This document shows positions 6,867-15,522 of a DNA stretch of 64,000 nucleotides, piece after piece. The stretch's first letter is position 1. Each line of letters begins with the position of its first letter. This DNA is from Pelagibacteraceae bacterium AG-337-I02. Lineage in GTDB: Bacteria; Pseudomonadota; Alphaproteobacteria; HIMB59; GCA-002718135. The DNA is taken from contig QBZY01000001.1 of the NCBI GenBank assembly GCA_003282155.1, positions 82,917 to 146,916 of the forward strand, in the 5' to 3' direction. The notes under the pieces were generated by a model. The model searched no databases, was not told the origin of the DNA, and was given only the letters and a program-made list of their open reading frames with translations. A program made the translations under genes and the position numbers.

Positions 6867-7674
6867 CGAATTGAACTTCGCGTATAAACTGTTTAATTAA
6901 ATTTAATACATTGTTCTCTGCTAAGCTTGCATTTTCTAAAGTTTCTTGATGACTGAGTTTTGTTTTATTCATTCCTGCAGCTAAGTTTGTAATTACACTT
7001 ATTCCAATCACAGGTAAGCTGCAATGATTTGCAACTAATACTTCTGGTACTGTTGACATTCCAACGGCATTTCCACCAATTACTTTTAAGGCATTGATTT
7101 CAGCTGGTGTTTCAAAGTTAGGGCCTGAATACATGCAATAAATCCCTTCATATAATTTTTGATTCATTTTTTTAGCTATATCAATTAATTGTTCTCTATA
7201 AAATTTATGGTATCCATCACTCATATCATGAAAGCGTGGGCCATAACTTTCTGCATTGGCACCAATAAGTGGATTAAAGCCACTCCAATTGATATGATCC
7301 TTAATTGCCATTAAACTACCTGCTGGCATATTCTCATCAAGACTTCCAGCAGCATTAGTTACAATTAAAAGTTTAGATCCAATATCTTTTAAAACACGTA
7401 TTGGGGCTGCTAAACTTTGTGGGTTATGTCCTTCATAAATATGTGATCTACCATACATGCAAACGACATTTAAATTATTAATTTTTCCTAAAACTAACTT
7501 TCCAGCGTGTCCTTTTACAGTTGGTTGAGGAAAATCTTCTAATTCCTCATATGATACTGATTCTATAATATCTTGATCATCAAAAAAATTTGTTAACCCA
7601 CTTCCTAAAATTACAGCTACATCGGGCGAATCATTATTTGTTATTTCTAAAAATTTTTTAGATGATGGAAACAT
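6844..7674 (-). CDS. punA: Purine nucleoside phosphorylase
   Basis: Phosphorolyses purine (deoxy)nucleosides, most likely inosine and guanosine, as a trimeric PNP. The protein has 276 residues. Phosphate-binding GSGL (24-27) and GHAG (55-58), the GRSH loop (75-78), YSGPNFETPAE (182-192), GMSTVPE (205-211) and base-contacting N230 are all in place. It overlaps cdd by one base and deoA by 23 bases. The motifs resemble the low-molecular-mass trimeric PNPs rather than the hexameric DeoD type. Confidence 0.95.
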   Translation of the reverse strand: MFPSSKKFLEITNNDSPDVAVILGSGLTNFFDDQDIIESVSYEELEDFPQPTVKGHAGKLVLGKINNLNVVCMYGRSHIYEGHNPQSLAAPIRVLKDIGSKLLIVTNAAGSLDENMPAGSLMAIKDHINWSGFNPLIGANAESYGPRFHDMSDGYHKFYREQLIDIAKKMNQKLYEGIYCMYSGPNFETPAEINALKVIGGNAVGMSTVPEVLVANHCSLPVIGISVITNLAAGMNKTKLSHQETLENASLAENNVLNLIKQFIREVQFDDSSRNN

Positions 7675-8090
7675 TAAAGATTTTCTGGACCAAAAGAATC
7701 TGGAAGTAATTCTTCAAGAGTTGAAGTTTTCATATGCCCTTTTTCACTACACATATGGATTTTAGTATCTAATGATGCAAATTCTCTTAATCGCTGTCTG
7801 CATCCTCCACAAGGTGAGCATAATAAATCTCCAGAACCGATAACCACGACTTCTAAAATTTTTTTACTTCCATGTGAAATCATATTGCCAATTGCAGTTG
7901 CTTCGGCACACTGTGATTGGGGGTATGCCGCATTTTCTACATTACACCCTGAAATAATTTGGTTATCTTCAGTAAGAAAAGCTGCACCTACCTTAAAATT
8001 TGAATAAGGAACATGGGCTTGTTCTCTAACTTTTTTTGCTGCCTCAAACAAACTATCAAAATTTTCTGAAACCATATTCTTTTTTAACAT
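7674..8090 (-). CDS. cdd: Cytidine deaminase
   Basis: Zinc hydrolase converting cytidine and deoxycytidine to uridine forms. The 138-residue length is typical of the small homotetrameric type. The zinc/catalytic motif CAE is at residues 61-63 and PCGGC at 93-97, giving three cysteine ligands and the catalytic glutamate. The start is uncertain: M1 (8090) or M6 (8075). M6 has a weak AAAGAA ribosome site and would remove a lysine-rich extension. The stop shares a base with the punA start. It lies 26 bases after the DUF1501 gene, so transcription may continue from that pair. Confidence 0.95.
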   Translation of the reverse strand: MLKKNMVSENFDSLFEAAKKVREQAHVPYSNFKVGAAFLTEDNQIISGCNVENAAYPQSQCAEATAIGNMISHGSKKILEVVVIGSGDLLCSPCGGCRQRLREFASLDTKIHMCSEKGHMKTSTLEELLPDSFGPENL

Positions 8091-8116
8091 GAAATTACTA
8101 AAAAAATTATTTATTT

Positions 8117-9268
8117 CTAAATCTTAAACAATTCTTGAGACAAATCAGGAAGTTCATCTCCCCAAAAAACTTCTTTACGCAAAAATTCTGGATCTTGGTT
8201 AAAGCAAACAGACATTGCTGAATTATAAACAGCTCTTGAGTCAATTGTAGAGTTTAGATCTCTTCCTTCAAATAATTCTTTCTTTTTCAGTCCAGGCCAT
8301 TCTGTATAAACTTGAGATTTTTTTAGTAAGCCGCCAGCCATTAGTATTGCACTTCCATATCCATGTTCAGTACCATAGCCTCCATTTTGTTTTATAGTTC
8401 GACCAAATTCTGTCAAAGTTAAAATTAGAGTATTATCAAACGCGTGGCCCAGATTTTCATATAAAATTGTAACAATTTTATTTACCTCTTCAAGTTCATC
8501 GGCATGAGCTCCATCAACGCCTCCTTGAGCAGCATGAGTATCAAAACCATCTAAATCAAATACAGCAACTCTAGGACCACTTTGATCTTTTAATTGTTTG
8601 GCAGCTTCAAGGGCAAGTTTTTTTCTATCGTCAGAGTCAGTAGCTATTTGCATGGACAATGGTCTTTGTCTAATTGTATCAAGTGTCGATTTAATTAGCT
8701 CATTATGCTCACCTTTAAATTCATTATAAATTTGATCTATTAAATTAGTTTCAACAAAATCTGGTGATGGAAAAAAATTATTATTTTGTGGCACACCTCT
8801 TAATAAAAGTGGCATTGGTAATGATATAGCCAAACCTTTTCCTATAATATTTGAAGCTAGTAACCCTCTACCAAGCCATCCGGTTTTTTCTTTGTATGGA
8901 ATGTGAGCTCCTGTTTCCATCAAATTTTGACCATCAAAATGAGATCTGCCTGTGTAGGGAATATTCGTTGCATGTACAAATGCTGCTTGATTAGTTTGCC
9001 AGAGCTTATGAAAAATTTCTAATTTAGGGTGAAGACCAAAATCACTATTTAAATTAAGAACATCTTCTAAAATAAGTTTTTTTCTTAATTTTCTTAGACG
9101 TTTATCTCCAATAACAGGAACAGCTGTTAAACCATCCATACCTCCGCGAAGTGATATAATAATTAGATTTTTTTTCTGCATTGAAGCAAAACTAATTTTT
9201 GGGAAATATCCTGAAAGAAATAGTGTTGTTGATCCTCCAATTAAAAAATTTCTTCTTGTGCAGTTCAT
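8117..9268 (-). CDS. DUF1501 family protein, Tat-exported
   Basis: Putative periplasmic protein of 383 residues, distantly related to the sulfatase/alkaline-phosphatase fold. A twin-arginine signal (CTRRNFLIGG, R5-R6) followed by a hydrophobic stretch to about residue 28 indicates Tat export. The DUF1501 signatures LRGGMDGL (40-47), GRSHFDGQNLMETG (about 117-130), DLDGFDTH and TEFGRT in the second half are present. It overlaps the upstream DUF1800 gene by 4 bases, the standard pairing for these two families. No substrate is known. The 26-base gap to cdd suggests a shared transcript with nucleoside degradation. Confidence 0.9.
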   Translation of the reverse strand: MNCTRRNFLIGGSTTLFLSGYFPKISFASMQKKNLIIISLRGGMDGLTAVPVIGDKRLRKLRKKLILEDVLNLNSDFGLHPKLEIFHKLWQTNQAAFVHATNIPYTGRSHFDGQNLMETGAHIPYKEKTGWLGRGLLASNIIGKGLAISLPMPLLLRGVPQNNNFFPSPDFVETNLIDQIYNEFKGEHNELIKSTLDTIRQRPLSMQIATDSDDRKKLALEAAKQLKDQSGPRVAVFDLDGFDTHAAQGGVDGAHADELEEVNKIVTILYENLGHAFDNTLILTLTEFGRTIKQNGGYGTEHGYGSAILMAGGLLKKSQVYTEWPGLKKKELFEGRDLNSTIDSRAVYNSAMSVCFNQDPEFLRKEVFWGDELPDLSQELFKI

Positions 9269-10701
9269 GCTTTCAATACTCCAGGTAAATTACAAATGAC
9301 TCCATACTTTTGACCTAAATCATAATCCAAAGTGCCAAACCTAAAATTTTCAATAAGTGATGCCATATTTTCATGATCTTCAAAATTATTTTTAAGACAA
9401 GCTAAAATAAAATCATGGGATCTGTTTCTAGATTTAACAAGTATTGGAAGCTCAACAGAAGAGAACCAAAAGCGACGTAATAATAATTCTGGTGATACCC
9501 AATCTGCCTCAAAATCACTCCAACCATTTGGTTGTTTTGCACGATAAGGTGAATGACCAATTTCTCTAAGTATCCATGATAGTTGTCTTTGTCTTCTATT
9601 TGGCTTTGAACTGAAGGAATAATTCATTTTTTCGGGAGAAAGAGGAATATTTAAATCAAACATTCTAGACAATTGCATAAACCATATTTCTGGTGGATGA
9701 AATTTATGTGTATTCTCATTATGTTTGTAAGCTTGCGTAATAACTGCTTTGTGAATTTCAATTAGACTTCCATTGGATTTGTTCCATGCTTCTATTACTG
9801 GGTTAATCATATCTTCAGTTGGTTCATCTGTAATAAAATGCCTGCATAATTTTGTTGAAACAAATTTGATACAGATTGGGTGTGTTGCTAAATCATGAAT
9901 TACCTTTGCAAGTTCTCTTTTTGCATCATTTTTATATTTAACTCCTAAAACTATTTTGTCTCCTTTTTGATGCATTTCTTGATCAAACCATATATCTCCT
10001 GTCTCTAAATTTTTTCTATCCCATTTGTGTGCCCAACCTGTCATAATATAGGCTAACTGAATAACATCATCCTGAGTGTATCCAGCATTTGGTGAAACAG
10101 TATGTAATTCTAGTAGTTCTCTTGCATGATTTTCGTTTATAGTTTCTCGCCACTCCATTCCTTTTTTAGAATTGGGACCAAAAGATTCTGAGTTATCAAG
10201 ATGGTGAATCATGCACCATGAAGTGGTAACCGACTGCACCATCTCTTCAAAAGTTTTAACCATATTAGGTCTAATAATTTCACGTTGATAAGGCCCAGTG
10301 CTAAACTCTGCCAAAAAATCTTTTTCACTTATTGCAAAGTGATTTCCCCAAAAAAGCCAAAAACGCTCAAAAACAGGCTGTTTGGAATACTTAGTTTGAT
10401 AATGACGAATAGCATGTTCATTTAATTCAAAATACCTTTCACCAGTTTTTATTCTTAATTCATCTTTTGCTTTTCTATAGGCATGTTTGTCATTTTTAAA
10501 TTTTTTTCTTAAGATTTCTCTGTCTCCATATACCCACTCTCCATATTTTTTTCTTAATTCTTTTTCTGTTGGAATTATTCCAGGCCATAAGAGATTGGGT
10601 ATAGTATCTAGTTGATTTAATGCCCAATTAAGAGGATCTTTATCTGGTTTATCATTTGGTGATAAACCAAATGCTACTCGTCTATAAAATTTTAATGACA
10701 T
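9265..10701 (-). CDS. DUF1800 family protein
   Basis: Protein of 478 residues with the family core NENHARELLELHT (189-201) followed by GYTQDDV (207-213) and the TGW segment at 221-223. It partners with DUF1501 (4-base overlap). No signal peptide is visible. If the pair works together outside the cytoplasm, DUF1800 may be carried by the Tat-exported DUF1501 partner, which is an inference. It is the first gene of the leftward cluster and shares a 52-base AT-rich divergent gap with the TrpF-like gene. The biochemical function is unknown. Confidence 0.88.
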   Translation of the reverse strand: MSLKFYRRVAFGLSPNDKPDKDPLNWALNQLDTIPNLLWPGIIPTEKELRKKYGEWVYGDREILRKKFKNDKHAYRKAKDELRIKTGERYFELNEHAIRHYQTKYSKQPVFERFWLFWGNHFAISEKDFLAEFSTGPYQREIIRPNMVKTFEEMVQSVTTSWCMIHHLDNSESFGPNSKKGMEWRETINENHARELLELHTVSPNAGYTQDDVIQLAYIMTGWAHKWDRKNLETGDIWFDQEMHQKGDKIVLGVKYKNDAKRELAKVIHDLATHPICIKFVSTKLCRHFITDEPTEDMINPVIEAWNKSNGSLIEIHKAVITQAYKHNENTHKFHPPEIWFMQLSRMFDLNIPLSPEKMNYSFSSKPNRRQRQLSWILREIGHSPYRAKQPNGWSDFEADWVSPELLLRRFWFSSVELPILVKSRNRSHDFILACLKNNFEDHENMASLIENFRFGTLDYDLGQKYGVICNLPGVLKA

Positions 10702-10753
10702 ATTTAAAAAAAAATAGTTTACATATATTTATAATATTTAAAAATAAAATTTA

Positions 10754-11404
10754 ATGAAAAAAATACCCCTAAAAATTTGTGGCATAACAAATGTAAAATC
10801 AGTTGAAGTTGCATATAAAAATAAAATAAAATCATTAGGTTTTGCAAGTAAAAGTTTAAATGGACCAAACACAGCTAGTGATAAAAAAATTCAATCATTA
10901 ATTAAAGAATGTAAAAATTATAAAATAGAATCAGTTCTTTTGACTCGTTATGTATCACTAGATAAAATAATTGAACAAATTGATTTCACAAAACCAAAGA
11001 CAATTTCATGTTCGTATCATTTTTCAAAAAAGGATTTATTAAGAATAAAAAATATATTTAAAAGATTAAAAATTGGTATTGCAATTAACCCTGAAAATTT
11101 TAATAAAAATTATATTGAGTCAATTAAAAAAATTGTTGATGTGGTTTATTTTGATATGAATGTTTATAGAAAAAAAAGCATTAAAAAATACTCATTGAAA
11201 AAAAGTATTAAACAAATAGAATTTATTAAAAATAAAAATATTCCTGTTTATATTGGTGGTGGTATAGATAAGAAAAATGTTTCTAATATTCTTAAACAAA
11301 CTTCACCTTTTGGTTTGGATATTTCAAGAGGTTTAAAGAATAACCGTAATTTAATATCTCAAGAAAAGCTTAAAGATTTGTTAAATCAAATTTCTATAGG
11401 ATAA
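10754..11404 (+). CDS. trpF: Phosphoribosylanthranilate isomerase-like protein (divergent TrpF)
   Basis: TIM-barrel protein of 216 residues that would isomerise phosphoribosylanthranilate in tryptophan synthesis. KICGIT (7-12) supplies the catalytic Cys9, YFDMN places Asp134 at the expected general-acid site, and IGGGID (167-172) plus LDISRGL (188-194) form the phosphate grip. It is divergent: the usual QLHG motif is replaced (KTISCSY), and the protein is unusually lysine- and isoleucine-rich. No other trp gene is in the window. Its 3' end overlaps folK on the opposite strand by 24 bases. It is probably a genuine but fast-evolving TrpF. Confidence 0.72.
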   Translation: MKKIPLKICGITNVKSVEVAYKNKIKSLGFASKSLNGPNTASDKKIQSLIKECKNYKIESVLLTRYVSLDKIIEQIDFTKPKTISCSYHFSKKDLLRIKNIFKRLKIGIAINPENFNKNYIESIKKIVDVVYFDMNVYRKKSIKKYSLKKSIKQIEFIKNKNIPVYIGGGIDKKNVSNILKQTSPFGLDISRGLKNNRNLISQEKLKDLLNQISIG

Positions 11405-11881
11405 TTTTTTAATAATATATTTATTTGTTAATTCTTTAGATAATTGATTAATAGATTTTTTTTCAACTGGATGGAGAAGAAAGGGTTTAATATCTAATAT
11501 AGGATGTAAAACAAAATCTCTTTCTTTGGCTCTTGGATGCGGAATAATTAGATTGTTGTAATGATACTTACTAATTCCAAAAAAAATTATATCAATATCG
11601 ATACTTCTAGGTCCGTTAACAATTCTTTTATTTTTTTTTAATTTTCTTTCAATTTTTTGAATAGAATTGATTAATTGAAGAGGCTGTTGATTGGTTTTTA
11701 ATATAATTGCACTATTGTAAAAGTTTGACTGATATTTATATCCATATGGGGCTGAAACATAAATATTAGCAAACTTACTTATGTTCCCAATTTTATTTAA
11801 CTCCCTTACTGCACTACGTAAATTAAGTATTGAATTACCTACATTTGACCCAAGGGCTATGATAGTTTCAGTTTGAAACAC
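11381..11881 (-). CDS. folK: 2-amino-4-hydroxy-6-hydroxymethyldihydropteridine pyrophosphokinase
   Basis: Transfers pyrophosphate from ATP to the pterin alcohol in folate synthesis. The protein has 166 residues. ALGSNVGN (9-16), GPRSIDIDI (90-98, with the magnesium-binding aspartates) and PHPR (114-117) are hallmark motifs. It is the last gene of the folate operon and overlaps folB by 14 bases. Its 3' end overlaps the convergent TrpF-like gene by 24 bases. Confidence 0.95.
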   Translation of the reverse strand: MFQTETIIALGSNVGNSILNLRSAVRELNKIGNISKFANIYVSAPYGYKYQSNFYNSAIILKTNQQPLQLINSIQKIERKLKKNKRIVNGPRSIDIDIIFFGISKYHYNNLIIPHPRAKERDFVLHPILDIKPFLLHPVEKKSINQLSKELTNKYIIKKLSYRNLI

Positions 11882-12212
11882 TTACTGATTCTGCTCCATA
11901 TTTTTTGGCAACAGCTGTTTTATTTATATTTATTTTTATATTTTTGATTTTAAATTTTTTTTCAAGCACCTTCGATGTTTTAGAAATTAAATGTTCAAGA
12001 GTGTGTGACTTTGATTCTTTAATATAAGTCTTAAGAAATTTTGTAATGGCAGAATAATCTTTAACACTATTGATACTATTCAAATTTAAAGAGTCTTTTA
12101 CTTTATAGTCAAAGGATAGAGTAACTTTGAGAAGTTGCTTTTTCTTTCTTTCAAGTTCTGTGATACCTAAATTTGCACTAATGGATAAGTTTTTTATTTC
12201 TACTTTAAACAT
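11868..12212 (-). CDS. folB: Dihydroneopterin aldolase
   Basis: Small (114 residues) T-fold enzyme releasing glycolaldehyde from dihydroneopterin. The N-terminal LSISANLGITELERKKKQ matches the FolB opening with the substrate-binding glutamate after the I-G-I/L-x-x-x-E turn. VKDYSAI near residue 50 and the SHTLEHL stretch near 72 are conserved family segments. It overlaps folP by 13 bases and folK by 14. The tight overlaps indicate coupled translation. Confidence 0.88.
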   Translation of the reverse strand: MFKVEIKNLSISANLGITELERKKKQLLKVTLSFDYKVKDSLNLNSINSVKDYSAITKFLKTYIKESKSHTLEHLISKTSKVLEKKFKIKNIKININKTAVAKKYGAESVSVSN

Positions 12213-13018
12213 AACTTTTTAAAAATTTTTAATGACTGTGAAGTTTCTTTAACATCATGAACCCTAAATATATCAACACCCTTTTGATAACAATATAAAG
12301 CCGAAGCAATAGAGCCTCCTAATCTTTCATCAGCATTGCTTTGATCAATTAGATTTATCCAGCTTTTTCTTGAAGAGCCCAGCAGCAATCCATAACCTTT
12401 AAACTTAAACTGTTCAATTTTTTGCATGATCTCAATATTTTGATTTAAATTTTTGCCGAAACCTATTCCAGGATCAAACCATACTTTAGTTGAAGGTATG
12501 CTTAATTTTTCTAATTGTTTAATTTTTTTTAAAAAAATTTTCTTAATATCCTGTACTACATTTTTATAAGAATTAATTTTAGATTGCATTATCTTAGGTG
12601 GAGCAGGTGTGTGCATTAAGATTAAACCTGTTTTGAATTTTTTAGATAAATAAAATAAATCCTCAGAACCACCAAACACATCATTAATTATATGAGCACC
12701 CATGCTTAATGCATATTCTTGTGTCTCAATTTTATTAGTATCAACAGAGATAACAAATTTGTTTTTTGGTAATTTTTTTAATATAGGATCTAGCCTTTTA
12801 ACTTCTTCATTATAGGTAAGAGGTACAGAGCCAGGCCTAGTACTTTCAGCTCCTATATCAATAATATCTGCTCCATTTTCTGTCATTTTCTTTATATTAT
12901 TTAGGGCATCCTTTGTCTTAAAACTCTTTCCACCATCACTAAAAGAGTCGGGTGTAACATTACATATGCCCATGACTGTTGGCTTATTAAATTTAAAATT
13001 ATGTTTACCCAATTTCAT
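12200..13018 (-). CDS. folP: Dihydropteroate synthase
   Basis: Joins the pterin diphosphate and p-aminobenzoate, the sulfonamide target. The protein has 272 residues. NVTPDSFSDGG (20-30) and DIGAESTRPG (54-63) are the two diagnostic loops; FDPGIGFGK and LLGSSRKSW later contain the pterin-site aspartate and the active-site lysine. It follows pabC by one base and overlaps folB by 13 bases. It sits downstream of the p-aminobenzoate genes in the same operon, giving a nearly complete pABA-to-dihydropteroate route. Confidence 0.96.
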   Translation of the reverse strand: MKLGKHNFKFNKPTVMGICNVTPDSFSDGGKSFKTKDALNNIKKMTENGADIIDIGAESTRPGSVPLTYNEEVKRLDPILKKLPKNKFVISVDTNKIETQEYALSMGAHIINDVFGGSEDLFYLSKKFKTGLILMHTPAPPKIMQSKINSYKNVVQDIKKIFLKKIKQLEKLSIPSTKVWFDPGIGFGKNLNQNIEIMQKIEQFKFKGYGLLLGSSRKSWINLIDQSNADERLGGSIASALYCYQKGVDIFRVHDVKETSQSLKIFKKLCLK

Positions 13019-13019
13019 T

Positions 13020-13769
13020 TTATAAAACTTTTGAATATTCTTTTAATAAAGACTTGTACATCTTAAGAGAAGATCTATACCAATTTAATTGATCAATAGA
13101 AGAAATACTTACAACCCCCTTGCCAGACCCAACCAGAAGTATTTCACTATATTCATAAAAGTTAGATATCAGAATATCTACTTTTTTAATCTTGTATGGA
13201 ATTGTTTTAGTTAAATATGATAAAGTTATTCCTAAGTAATATGAATTCTTCGGAATAAATAATTGATTATTTTTTACAAAAATTAAGTTTGTGGTCGACC
13301 CCTCTAAAATTTTACTTTTATTATAAAAAAGAATTTCTTCTTTTTGTAAATTAATTTTTTTTTGTAAAGAAAGTATTTTTTTATATTGTAAGTTTTTAAA
13401 AGAAGGTAATGTTCTTTGGTATCTATAGATATAAGCAGTAAAATTTTTTTCTTCTTTATTTCTTTTTCGCAAAGATAAAGAAATTAATTTTTTTGTAATT
13501 GCCACTCTTAATAAGTGATCATAGTTTTTAATTTTAGAATTAGTATTTATAAAATTAATCAGAAATTTTTTTGAAATTTTAAAACTAATACCAAAGAAAT
13601 TTGAATCTTTGTTAAGTTTTTTTAAATGTTGATCAATTAAAACTAAGTTTGGTTTTTTTCCTGAAATCCTTATGGTTGTAAAAATACCATTATATCCCCA
13701 AAGAGAATTAAACTTTACATTTTTTAAATCTTTAACGTGATATGATTTTTTTAATAAGATATTTTCCAT
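13020..13769 (-). CDS. pabC: Aminodeoxychorismate lyase (class IV aminotransferase fold)
   Basis: PLP enzyme that releases pyruvate from aminodeoxychorismate to give p-aminobenzoate. The protein has 249 residues. EGSTTNLIF (156-164) is the class IV signature that contacts PLP. The Schiff-base lysine is expected roughly 25-35 residues earlier, in the cluster K125-K131. The gene overlaps pabA by 38 bases, unusually long even in this compact genome. The position between pabA and folP makes PabC more likely than a branched-chain or D-amino-acid transaminase. The sequence is divergent and lysine-rich. Confidence 0.82.
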   Translation of the reverse strand: MENILLKKSYHVKDLKNVKFNSLWGYNGIFTTIRISGKKPNLVLIDQHLKKLNKDSNFFGISFKISKKFLINFINTNSKIKNYDHLLRVAITKKLISLSLRKRNKEEKNFTAYIYRYQRTLPSFKNLQYKKILSLQKKINLQKEEILFYNKSKILEGSTTNLIFVKNNQLFIPKNSYYLGITLSYLTKTIPYKIKKVDILISNFYEYSEILLVGSGKGVVSISSIDQLNWYRSSLKMYKSLLKEYSKVL

Positions 13770-14289
13770 TTGGAGTTAAAAAAGAGTCTGGGTGAAACTG
13801 AAATCCATATACTTGATTAATATCATCTTCAATTGCCATTGCCACGTTTGTTTTTGCACAACGCATTGTGATTGCCATTGATTTTGAAATAAATGGCTCT
13901 TTTAATTTAAGTGAATGATATCTACCACCAAGGAGATCTACATTTTTTTTAAAAATTGATTTGTCACTTATAATTTTTATAAGACTTTGATAACCATGTA
14001 AGATATTTTTTTGTTGAACTATTTTACCTCCTTCAGAGTGCACTATGTGTTGGAAACCTAGGCAGATTCCGAGAATTTTTTTCTTTCCCTTATATTTTTT
14101 ATAAATCTCTGAAGTTAAGGGATAATCTTTTGGTTCACCTGGCCCAGGTGAAAGAACTATTGTTGAAGCTTTACGAAGTTTTTTATAATTAATTTCATAG
14201 TAATTAGATACAACAGTCGGCTCGATACTATCTAATAAATGTGCAAGATTGTATGTAAAGGAGTCTTCGTGATCGATTAAATAAATCAT
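13732..14289 (-). CDS. pabA: Aminodeoxychorismate/anthranilate synthase glutaminase subunit
   Basis: Class I glutamine amidotransferase, 185 residues, feeding ammonia to PabB. LSPGPGEP (46-53) forms the oxyanion region, GICLGFQ (74-80) contains the nucleophile Cys76, and GRYHSL is at 122-127. The C-terminal FQFHPDSFLT places His166 correctly, but the usual triad glutamate is an aspartate (D168). It overlaps pabB by one base and pabC by 38. A dual role in tryptophan synthesis is possible, since no trpG is visible here. Confidence 0.88.
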   Translation of the reverse strand: MIYLIDHEDSFTYNLAHLLDSIEPTVVSNYYEINYKKLRKASTIVLSPGPGEPKDYPLTSEIYKKYKGKKKILGICLGFQHIVHSEGGKIVQQKNILHGYQSLIKIISDKSIFKKNVDLLGGRYHSLKLKEPFISKSMAITMRCAKTNVAMAIEDDINQVYGFQFHPDSFLTPNGKYLIKKIISR

Positions 14290-15494
14290 TAATTAAACAA
14301 ATCTAATAGAGATTTAGCCTTTATATAGTTTTCATTATATTCTTTTTTTGCAGTGCTTCCTAATATTACTCCACTAGCAACAGATAATTCAATAGTATTT
14401 TTAAAATTAAGTAGTGTCCTTATCATTATATTAAAACGCATATCTCCATTCGAATGTATGATACCAAAACTGCCAGTATAAATATTTCTATCAGATTTTT
14501 CTTTTTTATTTAAAAGTTGAATAGTGCTTATTTTTGGACAACCAATTACTGATCCACCAGGCATTAACGATGAGATTATGTCATGGTTAGTTATTTTGTT
14601 TTTCAAAACACCTTTAATTGTTGTAACGTAATGGAAGAGATCTCTGTATTCTTCAACTGTTTTTAATTTATCTATTTTTACAGAACCAGTTTTACAAATT
14701 TTTGAAAGATCGTTTCTTTCCATGTCGACTATCATATTGTGTTCTTTAGTTTCTTTTTCATTTCTTCTAAAAAAAGCCAAAGCTTTATTGTGATTTATTT
14801 TTTTCGTTTTTCTTAAAGTACCTGCAATAGGTTTAGTTTTTATCAGATCTCCTTTTTTTAATAACAGTGTTTCAGGTGAGCAACTAATGATACTATAACC
14901 TTTATCTCTAATTAGAAAACTTTCAGGAGACTCATTTATTTGCATTAATTTCCAGAAAAGATCTATCGCGTTTATATTGCCTTTTTTTGAGTAAGTCTGA
15001 GCAATTTTTATTTGATAAGTTTTCCCTTGCTTAATATTTTTTGAGAAATCGTCAAACAGTTTGGAGTACTGTTGTAGAGTTAAATTTAAATTAAAATTCT
15101 TATTTAATTTCGAGTATTTTTTTGTATTAGTTTTAATATTTCTAAAATTGGTTTTGGTACTTTTAATTATAATTTTTTTACCAATACTAATTTTTGTTTT
15201 AGGTTTATAAAAAAGTCCACTATAAAAATTTGTAGTTTTTTGTTTTGGAAGTTTTATTCCAATATTATCACAAAGTAGTTTATATCCAAAAAAACCTATG
15301 TAACAATTTAAACCGTCAATACTTGAGCTCTTTTCTTTAGATTGTATATTTAAAAATTTTTTTATATTTTTTTTATCTACAATTATTTTTTTAGAAAAAT
15401 CAGTATATACGTCAAAGCCATTATCATTTTTATAAATAATGATAGACTTATCAGATTGATATAATTTATCTAAATATTCGTTATTGTTCAGCAC
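14289..15494 (-). CDS. pabB: Aminodeoxychorismate synthase component I
   Basis: Chorismate-utilising enzyme, 401 residues. EHNMIVDMERNDL (251-263) and PGGSVIGCPK (312-321) carry the chorismate and magnesium site. The catalytic segment reads PIAGT (222-226): alanine stands where enterobacterial PabB has a lysine (PIKGT), as in anthranilate synthase TrpE. The short N-terminus lacks the LLES tryptophan-binding motif, and the gene heads a pab-fol operon, so PabB is preferred. A bifunctional or TrpE-like activity cannot be excluded from sequence alone. Confidence 0.85.
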   Translation of the reverse strand: MLNNNEYLDKLYQSDKSIIIYKNDNGFDVYTDFSKKIIVDKKNIKKFLNIQSKEKSSSIDGLNCYIGFFGYKLLCDNIGIKLPKQKTTNFYSGLFYKPKTKISIGKKIIIKSTKTNFRNIKTNTKKYSKLNKNFNLNLTLQQYSKLFDDFSKNIKQGKTYQIKIAQTYSKKGNINAIDLFWKLMQINESPESFLIRDKGYSIISCSPETLLLKKGDLIKTKPIAGTLRKTKKINHNKALAFFRRNEKETKEHNMIVDMERNDLSKICKTGSVKIDKLKTVEEYRDLFHYVTTIKGVLKNKITNHDIISSLMPGGSVIGCPKISTIQLLNKKEKSDRNIYTGSFGIIHSNGDMRFNIMIRTLLNFKNTIELSVASGVILGSTAKKEYNENYIKAKSLLDLFN

Positions 15495-15522
15495 TGGATT
15501 CTATTATAATTAGGATACTTAT

